DNA of 64,000 bases from Autumnicola psychrophila (GTDB taxonomy: Bacteria; Bacteroidota; Bacteroidia; Flavobacteriales; Flavobacteriaceae). Location of the stretch: contig NZ_JAVRHN010000015.1 in assembly GCF_031846645.1 (NCBI RefSeq), positions 1 to 64,000 of the forward strand. Direction: 5' to 3'. A model generated the notes under the pieces. The model searched no databases, was not told the DNA's origin, and was given only the letters and a program-made list of their open reading frames with translations. Position 1 is the first letter of the stretch, and each line of letters opens with the position of its first letter. Below, in pieces: positions 53,029 to 61,059 of this stretch. The position numbers were made by a program, and so were the translations under genes.

Positions 53029-53595
53029 ATGCGAGACCTGCTTAAAGAAATCCGTCGTTGCGACCTCTGTCGTAAGAATTTACCTTTTGAACCAAGACCA
53101 ATCCTGGAAGCATCTTCAGAATCTAAGATAGTTTTAATAAGTCAGGCGCCTGGGCAGGTGGTGCATAACAATAGGATAGCGTGGAATGATCAGAGTGGTA
53201 AAAGGCTGCGAGAATGGCTTGGTGTAGACAAATTTACTTTCTACAACACGAGCAATTTTGCAATTTTGCCAATGGGCATGTGCTATCCCGGAAAAGCAAA
53301 AACCGGGGATGCTCCGCCACGAAAAGAGTGTGCTCCATTGTGGCATAAGAAGGTGCTTTCGAAATTCGATAACCTAAAAATGACCATTCTTATCGGTTCT
53401 TATGCTTCAAATTATTACCTGAAGGATAAAAACAACCTCACTCAAAAAGTCGCTAATTTCAGGCAATATCTTCCGGAATTTTTTCCAATTCCGCATCCAT
53501 CTCCCGTAAATATCTTTTGGAGGAAAAAGAATCCGTGGTTTGAAGATGAGGTGGTGCCTGAGCTTCAGAAAAGAGTAAAGGAAATAATTGAATAA
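53029..53595 (+). CDS. uracil-DNA glycosylase family protein, probable Fe-S type
   Basis: This 188-aa protein removes or binds damaged bases, judged by the UDG-fold motifs LISQAPGQ (about 36-43) and PHPSPVN near the C-terminus (about 163-169). Four Cys at 11, 14, 85 and 101 fit the 4Fe-4S arrangement of family 4-type enzymes. The N-terminal sequence is RRCDLCRKNLPF. Motif 1 differs from the usual GEAPG, so substrate range is uncertain. Confidence 0.88.
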   Translation: MRDLLKEIRRCDLCRKNLPFEPRPILEASSESKIVLISQAPGQVVHNNRIAWNDQSGKRLREWLGVDKFTFYNTSNFAILPMGMCYPGKAKTGDAPPRKECAPLWHKKVLSKFDNLKMTILIGSYASNYYLKDKNNLTQKVANFRQYLPEFFPIPHPSPVNIFWRKKNPWFEDEVVPELQKRVKEIIE

Positions 53596-53689
53596 GACTC
53601 CGGAAGGCAGAAGTATCCAGCTCCGGTTTTTCTATCTTGGAAGCATAAATTAGAATTATTTTTTACACCTTCGCAGAAAATCAGAAAGC

Positions 53690-54016
53690 ATGAAAATTGC
53701 CCAATTTATCACTACACTTAAAGAAAAGCCTGAGCAAAATACTTTTGCACAAACAATGGAAGTAATTGATGCTCACTATAAATTTACACCTACCGCCTTT
53801 AAAAACGGAAACCTTGAAAACCATTCCGGCGAGAACAATGGGAGCTGTAAAATTTTTTATTTCGGAAAGTTACACAATCTTTCTGAAGAAGCTGTTCTGG
53901 CATGTTTTGGAGAAGTTTATTTTGAAGATGTACTGAAAAATCCTGAAGGCACAGGGCACCAGAATATCAGTTGGAACGGAATCGAATTTAAAGGCGAAGC
54001 TTTACAGCCTGAATAA
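53690..54016 (+). CDS. HopJ-family protein
   Basis: This 108-aa soluble protein matches the family annotated as HopJ type III effector protein: VIDAHYKFTPTAFKNGN, NNGSCKIFYFGKLHNLSEEA, VLACFGEVYFEDVLKNPEGT, then HQNIS. Despite the name, these are widespread housekeeping-like proteins in free-living bacteria without type III secretion, and there is none here. The function is unknown. It stands just upstream of recJ, 40 bases away, on the same strand. Confidence 0.88.
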   Translation: MKIAQFITTLKEKPEQNTFAQTMEVIDAHYKFTPTAFKNGNLENHSGENNGSCKIFYFGKLHNLSEEAVLACFGEVYFEDVLKNPEGTGHQNISWNGIEFKGEALQPE

Positions 54017-54056
54017 TTCAAATTCTTTATTATCTTCAGCTAAAAAATTGAAGTAA

Positions 54057-55751
54057 ATGCGCTGGACATTAAAGCCCAAACCAGATCAGGAAAACGTAAT
54101 AAAACTTTCAGAAGAACTGGGGGTGGGGAAACCTATTGCCTCTCTCTTGGTGCAGCGGGGAATAAGGACTTTTGAGGAAGCAAAAAAGTTCTTCCGTCCT
54201 TCACTAAAAGACCTTCACGATCCATATTTAATGCAGGATATGGACCTTGCCGTAGCTCGAATTGAAAAAGCCATTGCTTCCGAAGAAAACATTCTTGTGT
54301 ACGGTGATTATGATGTGGATGGCACTACCAGCGTTGCTTTAATGTCTTCCTTTTTGCGGTCTTATTCTCCTTTTGTCGCAACTTATATTCCCGATCGTTA
54401 CGATGAAGGCTATGGGGTTTCCTATAAAGGAATTGATTTTGCCGCAGATAACGACATCAGTCTTATTATTGCCCTGGACTGCGGAATAAAAGCCGTTGAA
54501 AAAGTCGCTTATGCCAGGGAAAAAGGCATCGACTTTATCATCTGTGATCATCACCGCCCCGGGAGTGAAATTCCGGCTGCTGTGGCAGTATTGGATCCCA
54601 AGCGGGAAGATTGTAATTATCCTTATAAGGAACTTTGCGGCTGCGGAGTGGGTTTTAAATTGATCCAGGCGCTCGCTGCAAACAGGGATTTAAAACTCGA
54701 AAACCTTCTGCCGTACCTGGATTTAGTGGCTACTGCTATTGGCGCAGACATTGTTCCCATTACCGGAGAGAACAGAATCTTGGCTTATCATGGGCTGCAT
54801 GTAATTAATGTAGCACCAAGGATGGGTTTTAAAGCAATTCTGAAGCAGCTTAAAAAAGATACAATTACAATTACCGATGTGGTTTTTATCCTTGCTCCAC
54901 GTATTAATGCTGCCGGAAGAATGAAGCACGGGCTGCATGCCGTGAATCTGCTAACGGAAGAAGATGAGGAAACAGCGATAAAATTTGCTTCAGAAATTGA
55001 AGAATATAATACCGACAGGCGTGATACCGATAAAACAATAACCGAAGAAGCGCTTGCACAAATTGAAGCCTCACAGGAGCAGGATCGCAATACAACGGTT
55101 GTTTATGACGAAAACTGGCATAAAGGAGTCATTGGTATTGTTGCTTCCAGGTTAACCGAAACCTATTACCGTCCTACCTTGGTTTTTACAAAAAGCGGCG
55201 AGAAACTTGCTGCTTCAGCACGTTCTGTAAAGGGTTTTGACGTTTATGATGCGCTGGAATCCTGTAAAGAACATATTGAGCAGTTTGGCGGACACAAATA
55301 TGCCGCGGGACTCACTTTACTGGCTTCGGAATATGAGAATTTTAAGCTGAAGTTTGAGGAGGTAGTTTCCGAAACCATCGATAAAAACCTGCTTACCCCT
55401 GAAATTGCCATAGACGCCGAACTGGATTTAAAGGATATCACTCCAAAATTTTATCGCATTCTAAAGCAATTCGCTCCCTGCGGGCCGGGAAATATGTCTC
55501 CGGTTTTTATGACTCAGAACCTTCGGGATACCGGTTATGGCAAATGTGTAGGTGCAGACCAGAGTCATTTAAAATGCCAGGTAAAGCAGGAAGGAGATAG
55601 CCCTGTTTTTAATGTTATTGGCTTTGGCCTCGGCAATAAGTTTGACATTATAGCTAGGAATAGGGCTTTTAAAGCGGTTTATAGCATTGATGAAAATCAG
55701 TATAATGGGAATGTTTCACTACAGTTGAGACTTAAAGATATTTCCGAATAA
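54057..55751 (+). CDS. recJ: single-stranded-DNA-specific exonuclease RecJ
   Basis: This 564-aa 5'-3' exonuclease acts on single-stranded DNA in recombination and mismatch repair. DHH motifs include VYGDYDVDGTTS (residues 81-92), IALDCGIKA (about 140) and CDHHRPGSEIP (about 162-172). The DHHA1 domain includes NWHKGVIGIVASRL and the GGHKYAAGLTL block (about 416). An OB fold ends the protein. All catalytic Asp/His clusters are present and the length is normal. Confidence 0.97.
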   Translation: MRWTLKPKPDQENVIKLSEELGVGKPIASLLVQRGIRTFEEAKKFFRPSLKDLHDPYLMQDMDLAVARIEKAIASEENILVYGDYDVDGTTSVALMSSFLRSYSPFVATYIPDRYDEGYGVSYKGIDFAADNDISLIIALDCGIKAVEKVAYAREKGIDFIICDHHRPGSEIPAAVAVLDPKREDCNYPYKELCGCGVGFKLIQALAANRDLKLENLLPYLDLVATAIGADIVPITGENRILAYHGLHVINVAPRMGFKAILKQLKKDTITITDVVFILAPRINAAGRMKHGLHAVNLLTEEDEETAIKFASEIEEYNTDRRDTDKTITEEALAQIEASQEQDRNTTVVYDENWHKGVIGIVASRLTETYYRPTLVFTKSGEKLAASARSVKGFDVYDALESCKEHIEQFGGHKYAAGLTLLASEYENFKLKFEEVVSETIDKNLLTPEIAIDAELDLKDITPKFYRILKQFAPCGPGNMSPVFMTQNLRDTGYGKCVGADQSHLKCQVKQEGDSPVFNVIGFGLGNKFDIIARNRAFKAVYSIDENQYNGNVSLQLRLKDISE

Positions 55752-55810
55752 GCTCACGCTATTTAGATTCAGTTTAAATAATTTTTTATCTTTGGAGAAA
55801 GCATTCAAAG

Positions 55811-56164
55811 ATGGACGACGTAGATTTAATTTATCACAACAAATTCGGAATAGCTTTTAGGTGGAACAATTCTGAGCTTAAAGCCGATCCTAACAGGATT
55901 CAGATAATTTTTAAAGATATGGGCTTCTATCTTTTGCGTGAAGAAATCCTTCAGTTCTCGAGCAATATCAAACTGGCAGAAAAAAGATCCTGCAGTAATT
56001 GTCAAAACCCCGAAAACTGCAGAAATATCCTCCTGAGGTCTCCGCTTCAAAAGATGGATTTTACTGTGAGCAGTGAAGAATTGGAACAAATCTCAGAACT
56101 TATTGAAGGTACTCTGTTCCGGCTAAACTTACTTCATTACCTGGACGATATTTGTAAAAATTAG
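55811..56164 (+). CDS. conserved hypothetical protein with Cys cluster
   Basis: This 117-aa soluble protein starts MDDVDLIYHNKFGIAFRWNN. A Cys-rich insertion (SCSNCQNPENCRN, three Cys at about residues 58, 61 and 67) could bind metal. A helical C-terminal half (SEELEQISELIEGTLFRLNL) follows. The pattern FGIAFRW then CCxxCxxxENCR is one I recall from flavobacterial conserved hypothetical proteins, but no function is known. It is 60 bases after recJ on the same strand, possibly in the same transcript. Confidence 0.8.
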   Translation: MDDVDLIYHNKFGIAFRWNNSELKADPNRIQIIFKDMGFYLLREEILQFSSNIKLAEKRSCSNCQNPENCRNILLRSPLQKMDFTVSSEELEQISELIEGTLFRLNLLHYLDDICKN

Positions 56165-56247
56165 GGATTGGTTTCTTTTAGTTTGAAGTATTTTTATTTA
56201 ATTGTTGTAGAGCATATAAAAACAACCAACTCAACGAACCTACTAAA

Positions 56248-56799
56248 ATGAAGATTGCATTTCCACAGGATGATGAAGAGCTAATTCAGAAAATATTACA
56301 GGATTTAGATCAATATAAAATTGAAAGAAAAGAGGCGGATATTGGTGGCGGAGCTGACCTATGGGTCACCATTTTGATTGTAACCGCAACCGTATTTCTT
56401 TCAGGAAAGAAAATTAATGAGAATTTACATGCTTGGGTGGAAATTGGAAGAAAACTAAAAAAATTATTTAAACAAAAATATAAACCTCAAGCAATTGATA
56501 AGGAAGCAGCCATTGCACTTGCAGTTTCCATAATAAATGATAAAGCAAAAATTAAGAATATTGAATTATTAAGTTCTAAGGAAATAGTTGGAAATCATTA
56601 GAATACAAAAGGATTCAATTTAGAATTTTCTCCATATAATTACTATATTTTAACTTTTGAAGTTAATGATATTGAAAATTTCATATTCTGCATTAAGTCG
56701 AATGGGGAAATACGATTTAAAGATTATTTCGAAAATACGGAATGGAACTTTCAATACGACTGGAAAACCTTTGAGGATAGAGAAGATTATACTTCCTAA
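56248..56799 (+). pseudogene. membrane protein gene interrupted by an in-frame TAG
   Basis: The first part (117 codons, ATG at 56248) has a soluble N-terminus, one membrane helix (LWVTILIVTATVFLSG, about residues 36-51) and a basic helical region. It ends at a TAG at 56599-56601. The same frame stays open for 65 further codons to a TAA at 56797-56799, and this second part is clearly protein-like (EFSPYNYYILTFEVNDIENF, GEIRFKDYFENTEWNFQYDW). It contains no start codon of its own. The simplest reading is one 183-codon gene with a nonsense mutation; the short form might still be made. The family is unrecognised. Confidence 0.65.
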
Positions 56800-57103
56800 T
56801 AAAACGATCTACAACATTGATGCTAAAAATGCTTAAACCAGTCTTGAATCGAAAGTCTTTGCTCGCTTGCAACGCGTGATTTTCCTGCTGACAATTAAGC
56901 TATCACTGTTTTATATGGTCGTTAAGTGCAATTTTAAAACGGACTTTATCCAAAACAAAATCGACATAACTTCCACAGCAATTGAAAAAGGAATTGCTTC
57001 AAAATTTAAAAAGCCGCAAACTAAAAAAGATTATTTGAATCTATAAAATAATAATAGTAACTTTTAAATTTTTCTATTGTGAGTCGTGGAGGTGCAAAAT
57101 ATA
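56800..57103. other. intergenic stretch with probable gene debris
   Basis: A 40-codon open frame begins at 56915 (MVVKCNFKTDFIQNKI...), and a +1 shift near 57001 would continue it as KFKKPQTKKDYLNL. This suggests a frameshifted fragment. Nothing else is supported in this stretch. Confidence 0.35.
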
Positions 57104-57274
57104 ATGAACAGAGGAAAAAAAACAATTATCAGGTGTAAAGGAGGTAAAGATTACGTTTTAGTATCGCTGGATGAGTATAATTCACTAAAAGAAACTTTAT
57201 ACTTGTTAACTGGCAGAAACAGAGCAGTCTTATTAAAATCTATTGATGAGCTGGAATCCAGGTCAGATGTATGA
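57104..57274 (+). pseudogene. C-terminal part of a Phd/YefM-type antitoxin
   Basis: The 56-residue reading (ATG at 57104; a GTG at 57086 would add six) carries the middle and C-terminal signature of YefM-type antitoxins: YVLVSLDEYNSLKETLYLLT followed by LLKSIDELES. The N-terminal DNA-binding segment of about 25-30 residues is missing, and no RelE/YoeB toxin follows. The next sequence is the end of the LpxH-like gene on the other strand. It is likely a relic of a toxin-antitoxin module. A functional short antitoxin cannot be excluded. Confidence 0.65.
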
Positions 57275-57294
57275 AAAAATGGGCTTCCTCAATC

Positions 57295-58047
57295 CTAAAA
57301 CTTCTCCAATTTCACTTCCTTCCCATCAAAAACAGCATAAGTATAGTAATTAATCCAGTCGCCGGTGTTGATGTATGTCGAATTATTATTTAACTCAAAT
57401 TCTAGGGGCAAGTGTCGGTGCCCGAACAGAAAATAGTCATAGTGCTTTTTTTCCAGTTTTCGCCTGCAGTACTGAATAAGCCACTCTCTATCTTCTCCCA
57501 GGAATCCCTGATCTTCTTCACCTGAAATCATTTTATTTTTAATAGAAAAATACTGCGCAAGCGGTACGCCAAGATCGGGGTGGAGCCAGCGATAAAGCCA
57601 TTTTGAAAGTGGATTGGTAAATACTTTTTTCATCCGTTTATAACCGTGATCTCCGGGACCTAGTCCGTCGCCATGCCCAACAAGGAACGTCTTATTGTTA
57701 AACTTAAACTCTTTGGGTTTATGAAAAACCGGAATATTCAGTTCTTCCTCAAAATAATTATTCATCCACAAGTCGTGGTTTCCTACGAAAAAATATACCG
57801 GAATTCCGCTGTCCTTAATTTCAGCAAGTTTGCCAAGGGTACGCACAAATCCTTTAGGAACTACGTGCTTGTATTCAAACCAGAAGTCAAAAAGATCGCC
57901 AAGTAAAAATATTGCAGCAGCGTCTTCTTTAATATCATCAAGCCACTGCACGAACTTCTTTTCACGTAACCGACTTTCTTTTTGAGTGGGCGCACCAAGA
58001 TGGTTGTCGCTGGAAAAGTACACTTTTTTGCCTTCAGGAATAGTCAT
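57295..58047 (-). CDS. UDP-2,3-diacylglucosamine diphosphatase-like metallophosphoesterase
   Basis: This 250-aa calcineurin-fold enzyme probably hydrolyses UDP-2,3-diacylglucosamine in lipid A synthesis (LpxH role). Metal ligands are in YFSSDNHLG (about 10-18), LLGDLFDFWF (about 43-52), FVGNHDLW (about 87-94), GHGDGLGPGD (about 122-131) and LFGHRHLPLE (about 208-217). The first motif is SDNHLG where classical LpxH has SDLHL. Length and insertion pattern fit the Bacteroidota LpxH/LpxH2 group. Confidence 0.9.
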   Translation of the reverse strand: MTIPEGKKVYFSSDNHLGAPTQKESRLREKKFVQWLDDIKEDAAAIFLLGDLFDFWFEYKHVVPKGFVRTLGKLAEIKDSGIPVYFFVGNHDLWMNNYFEEELNIPVFHKPKEFKFNNKTFLVGHGDGLGPGDHGYKRMKKVFTNPLSKWLYRWLHPDLGVPLAQYFSIKNKMISGEEDQGFLGEDREWLIQYCRRKLEKKHYDYFLFGHRHLPLEFELNNNSTYINTGDWINYYTYAVFDGKEVKLEKF

Positions 58048-58352
58048 AAAATCAATTCTGGATGTAAAGATAATATTTTAAGCAAAAGACCTCACAGGTT
58101 TTAAAAACCTGTGAGGTCTGGGTTACTTTTTGAGGTTTAACCCTTCCGTCCTGGTCTTCTGCCGAAGATTAGGCTACCTTCCCTTTAAAAAAGGGAAGGA
58201 ACTGTCATGTTTGTTTTTTAAGCTCCCCTCCTTTAAGGAGGGGTGGCCGCAGGCCGGGGTGGTTGCGCAAAGGATAGCAGCGGTTAGCTCCCGGTGCACT
58301 TTTTTGTGCGGCGGGACTAAGAGCGAATAGCCCGACCCTTTAGGGTTGCGCC
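58048..58352. other. intergenic repeat cluster between lpxH-like and queD-like genes
   Basis: It holds dispersed palindrome copy 3, a TTCCCTTTAAAAAAGGGAA hairpin near 58180, and the reversed copy of composite repeat B, which runs into the stop codon of the next gene. No gene is supported. Confidence 0.65.
58087..58119. repeat. dispersed palindrome, copy 3
   Basis: Perfect arms AGACCTCACAGGT/ACCTGTGAGGTCT with a 7-base loop, as at 42904. Confidence 0.92.
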
Positions 58353-58353
58353 C
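58225..58353 (-). repeat. composite intergenic repeat B, copy 2 (reversed)
   Basis: In reverse complement it matches 41508-41646: gtcgggctat, then cttagtcccg, then a CACAAAAAAGTG-type hairpin, then ggagctaacc, then gcgcaaccacc and a GGAGGGG arm. It abuts the stop codon of the queD-like gene. Confidence 0.8.
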
Positions 58354-58805
58354 TACTTATTATCACTCGCATACCACTCGGCAAACGAAGTTTCGGTTTC
58401 CTGAAGTTTTAACGAATGTAAATGAATATGAGAGGGCAGGTGTTTCTGAATTTTCGCTGCAAAATCGATAACCATATTTTCACTGGTTGGCTGATAATCT
58501 ACCAAAATTACGTGATGGTCCCGGTTCTGAAGTTCTTTTGCCAGCTCGAGGTGCGGCGTATTTTTGTTGAAAACCGTGGCGTGGTCAAACTGATCTACAA
58601 TTTCTGACTTCACAATTTTTTTAAGGTCGCCAAAATCGATTACCATTCCAAATTTCACATTTTCAGCGTCTGTAATCGGCTCGCCCATAACCGTAACACT
58701 CAATTTATAACTATGGCCGTGAACATTCCGGCATTTGCCGTCGTAGCCGTAAAGGGCATGGCCGGTTTCGAAAGAAAATTGCTTGGTAATCCTTATCTTG
58801 CTCAT
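58353..58805 (-). CDS. 6-pyruvoyl-tetrahydropterin synthase / QueD-family protein
   Basis: This 150-aa enzyme of the T-fold family converts dihydroneopterin triphosphate to 6-carboxy-tetrahydropterin (queuosine route) or a pyruvoyl pterin. I chose the ATG at 58805 (MSKIRITKQFSFETGHALYG); the frame extends 22 codons more. Zinc-binding H16, H29 and H31 and catalytic C25 lie in ETGHALYGYDGKCRNVHGHS. The catalytic Asp/His are in DQFDHATVF, with Glu in SLKLQETETSFAEW. QueD versus PTPS cannot be settled by eye. Confidence 0.93.
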   Translation of the reverse strand: MSKIRITKQFSFETGHALYGYDGKCRNVHGHSYKLSVTVMGEPITDAENVKFGMVIDFGDLKKIVKSEIVDQFDHATVFNKNTPHLELAKELQNRDHHVILVDYQPTSENMVIDFAAKIQKHLPSHIHLHSLKLQETETSFAEWYASDNK

Positions 58806-58903
58806 GGCATCTCGATTTTGCTGCAAAGATAAAAGATTTTCAACGCATAAATTTTTTATACAGGCAATCATTTTCTACTTTATATTTGGCAAATTTTTTC
58901 ACT

Positions 58904-59557
58904 ATGGAAGGAGCATTAGAAGAGTTATATGAGCAGCTGGAGTTTCGGGAGAATCCGCTGTACGAGAAGATCATTTCCGATCTATTAGAGAACCAGTACT
59001 CGATTGTCGATTCTTTTTTTGACGAAGATGAAGTGGAGGCGCTACGCAATTCCCTTCTGAATAAATATACCGAAGACAATTTTAAAAAAGCGGCTATTGG
59101 TAACAGGACCAACGAAGTTATCGCGAAGTCGGTACGCGGGGATTTTATCTTATGGATTAACGAAGCTGAAGCGGGCGATGCAGAAAAGCTTTTTTTCAAT
59201 AAAATTAATTCTCTTGTAGATTACCTGAATAAAACCTGTTTCCTCGGAATTCTTACAAAAGAATTTCACTATGCGCTCTATCCTGAAGGGACTTTTTATA
59301 AACGGCACCTGGACACTTTTCAGAACGACGGGCGCAGGAAACTTTCTATGGTTTGCTATCTTAACCAAGAAGACTGGAAGCCTGAAAACGGGGGTGAGCT
59401 GGTGATCTATAAGGATGAAAATGGAATTGAAACTTCAAACAGTATTTTTCCTTTTCCCGGGCGTATGGTGATATTTGAAAGTCAGGTGCTCGAGCATGAG
59501 GTAAAACCTGTAAAACAGGAACGGCTGAGCATTACGGGCTGGTTAAAAACCCGCTAG
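58904..59557 (+). CDS. 2-oxoglutarate/Fe(II)-dependent dioxygenase (prolyl-4-hydroxylase-like)
   Basis: This 217-aa protein starts from the ATG at 58904. Iron ligands are H135 and D137 (YKRHLDTF) and H198 (VLEHEVKPV). The 2-oxoglutarate-binding R207 is in KQERLSITGW. The double-stranded beta-helix includes KLSMVCYLNQEDWKPENGGE. It is close to the 2OG-Fe(II) oxygenase group containing bacterial prolyl hydroxylase-like proteins that modify ribosomal or other targets. The substrate is unknown. It is divergent from the queD-like gene. Confidence 0.92.
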   Translation: MEGALEELYEQLEFRENPLYEKIISDLLENQYSIVDSFFDEDEVEALRNSLLNKYTEDNFKKAAIGNRTNEVIAKSVRGDFILWINEAEAGDAEKLFFNKINSLVDYLNKTCFLGILTKEFHYALYPEGTFYKRHLDTFQNDGRRKLSMVCYLNQEDWKPENGGELVIYKDENGIETSNSIFPFPGRMVIFESQVLEHEVKPVKQERLSITGWLKTR

Positions 59558-59686
59558 CTATTTTTTGAACTTTTTATATAGCACAACAACTATAAGCAAA
59601 ATGGCCAGTAAGAGCCAAAATCCATAACCACTAAGAAAACTAAGGATTTCCCAGGCTTCTCCGTCGGGGGTCTCTTGTTGCATCAT
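59558..59686 (-). CDS. 42-aa single-span membrane protein
   Basis: This reading was found by hand: ATG at 59686 and TAG at 59558-59560. It has a short acidic N-terminus (MMQQETPDGEAWEILSFLSG) and one membrane helix followed by YKKFKK. Its ATG overlaps the stop of the preceding small membrane gene (ATGA), so the two are translationally coupled. A duplicate ATG lies three bases further down. The function is unknown. Confidence 0.65.
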   Translation of the reverse strand: MMQQETPDGEAWEILSFLSGYGFWLLLAILLIVVVLYKKFKK

Positions 59687-59856
59687 CTTTCATGTCTTTT
59701 GCGCCAGCTATAACGCGCGTAAAAAAAAATGCCCAAAAGAAAGATTATCGCTACCAGGTACATCCAGTTCCCTTCGATAAATTCCCACAGGCTGTAACCC
59801 CACATTTGGTCTTCAGAAGGATTGCGGTCCTGTGGTAAGTGTTGTTGTAGTGCCAT
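59683..59856 (-). CDS. small single-span membrane protein
   Basis: This 57-aa protein starts from the ATG at 59856 (MALQQHLPQDRNPSEDQMWG); the frame continues into the tandem repeat upstream via a TTG at 59868. It has a short soluble N-terminus, one membrane helix (WMYLVAIIFLLGIFFYARY) and a basic tail (WRKRHER). It is coupled to the 42-aa protein by a four-base overlap. The start codon lies three bases from an array of eight CAAAGTT repeats, which takes up the usual leader and promoter position. The function is unknown. Confidence 0.65.
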   Translation of the reverse strand: MALQQHLPQDRNPSEDQMWGYSLWEFIEGNWMYLVAIIFLLGIFFYARYSWRKRHER

Positions 59857-59858
59857 AA

Positions 59859-59914
59859 CAAAGTTCAAAGTTCAAAGTTCAAAGTTCAAAGTTCAAAGTT
59901 CAAAGTTCAAAGTT
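59859..59914. repeat. 7-bp tandem repeat (CAAAGTT), 8 copies
   Basis: Eight perfect copies of CAAAGTT (AACTTTG on the minus strand) are followed by CAAACT. Read leftward, each unit contributes GAACTTTG, which matches five of the six fixed bases of the Bacteroidota -7 promoter element TAnnTTTG. The array ends three bases from a start codon. Seven-base units shift phase, so copy-number change would alter spacing. Confidence 0.95.
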
Positions 59915-60023
59915 CAAACTAATTTGAAAAGGTAGGATGTTTATTTTATATATCCACTGGCAGTAAGAAAACTTTAATGTTTTCAATTTCCAGTTGATTT
60001 CTGAATGTTATTTCGCAGAACAT

Positions 60024-60791
60024 CTATTTCCTGAACTTTGACAAAGCTTCCCGTGTAAAGTCTGAAAGTACTAATTCTCCTGAAACAGCAGCTCTCTCCT
60101 CCAGCAAATTACCCCAGTCGGCAGTATTTTTCCATAGAATCCGCTTCATTTCCTGTAGGGCCTGCGGATTATAAGAAGCTAGCTTTTCAGAAAAAATTTC
60201 TATTTCCTTGTCCAGATCTTTAATCGATTCAAAAACCTTGGCATAAAGTCCTTTTTCCTTTGCCCAATAGGCATTTTTCCACTCATGTGCAGCCAGCGTT
60301 AACTCGCCCAAAGCGGCAACTCCCATTTTTCTTTCCACTGCCGGGGCAATTACAAAAGGACCAATTCCTATACTTAATTCAGAAAGTTTTATTGCCGCGG
60401 CATCTGTAGCCATGGCATAATCACAAGCGGCTACCAAACCGACTCCTCCGCCAACCGTTTTTCCCTGCACTCTACCTATAATAAGCTTTTTACATGTTCT
60501 CATTGCATTAATTACATTTGCAAAGCCGGAGAAAAATTCCTTTCCGGATTCCCGGTTTTCAATCTCCATAAGTTCATCAAAAGAAGCACCGGCACAAAAA
60601 GCTTTTTCACCTTCAGATTTAAGGATAATCAGGTTTACAGAATCATCTTCAGAAAGTCGGTTAATTTCTTTTTCCAGTCTTTTCAGAAGTTCAGAGGGAA
60701 AGGAATTACTCGCAGGATGTCCAAATTCCAGGGTGGCAATTTTGTTTTCAACATTAGTATATAAACTTCCGTTTTCGCGTGTGGTTGTCAT
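60024..60791 (-). CDS. enoyl-CoA hydratase/isomerase family protein
   Basis: This 255-aa crotonase-fold enzyme has ATLEFGHPASNSFPSELLKR at the start. The oxyanion-hole blocks are KAFCAGASFDEL (about residues 66-77) and GKTVGGGVGLVAACDYAMAT (about 108-127). The Glu pair is less clear, with ELSIGIGPFVIAPAVERKMG following. It probably acts on short or branched acyl-CoA (methylglutaconyl-CoA hydratase-like enzymes of leucine degradation are similar). It is a single gene with a repeat-rich upstream region. Confidence 0.9.
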   Translation of the reverse strand: MTTTRENGSLYTNVENKIATLEFGHPASNSFPSELLKRLEKEINRLSEDDSVNLIILKSEGEKAFCAGASFDELMEIENRESGKEFFSGFANVINAMRTCKKLIIGRVQGKTVGGGVGLVAACDYAMATDAAAIKLSELSIGIGPFVIAPAVERKMGVAALGELTLAAHEWKNAYWAKEKGLYAKVFESIKDLDKEIEIFSEKLASYNPQALQEMKRILWKNTADWGNLLEERAAVSGELVLSDFTREALSKFRK

Positions 60792-60868
60792 TGTTTGCTT
60801 TGGTTTTACTCAAATTTACGTTTTTGTTCGGAGTTTGTAGTTCGGGGTTCGTCGAATTCTTCACTTAT

Positions 60869-60892
60869 GCAGGTCGATAATTGGCATTTTTG
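60869..60892 (+). repeat. GGTCGATAATTGCCATTTTTC motif, distant copy
   Basis: The copy reads AGGTCGATAATTGGCATTTT, with one change in the core relative to those at 41791-42120. It lies between the enoyl-CoA hydratase and MATE genes. Confidence 0.75.
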
Positions 60893-61059
60893 GATGCTCT
60901 TTTAATGGAGAGAGAAAAGACTTTAGCTATTCGTGATTTAGAGTTTTTTAATTCATAGTATTCCCAGCTGAAGGGTCTAAGACTAACCCTGAAATATGCC
61001 CGATCGACAGAAGATATTATCTACAAACCATGAACAATAGACGATGAACTTTATAGTAT

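Noticed and set aside
53690..54016. Evidence of type III secretion from the HopJ-type protein
   Set aside because: The name is historical; no secretion apparatus gene is present and the family is widespread in free-living bacteria.
59859..59914. CRISPR-like array
   Set aside because: The 7-bp units are contiguous without spacers; no CRISPR array or cas gene is seen anywhere in the window.
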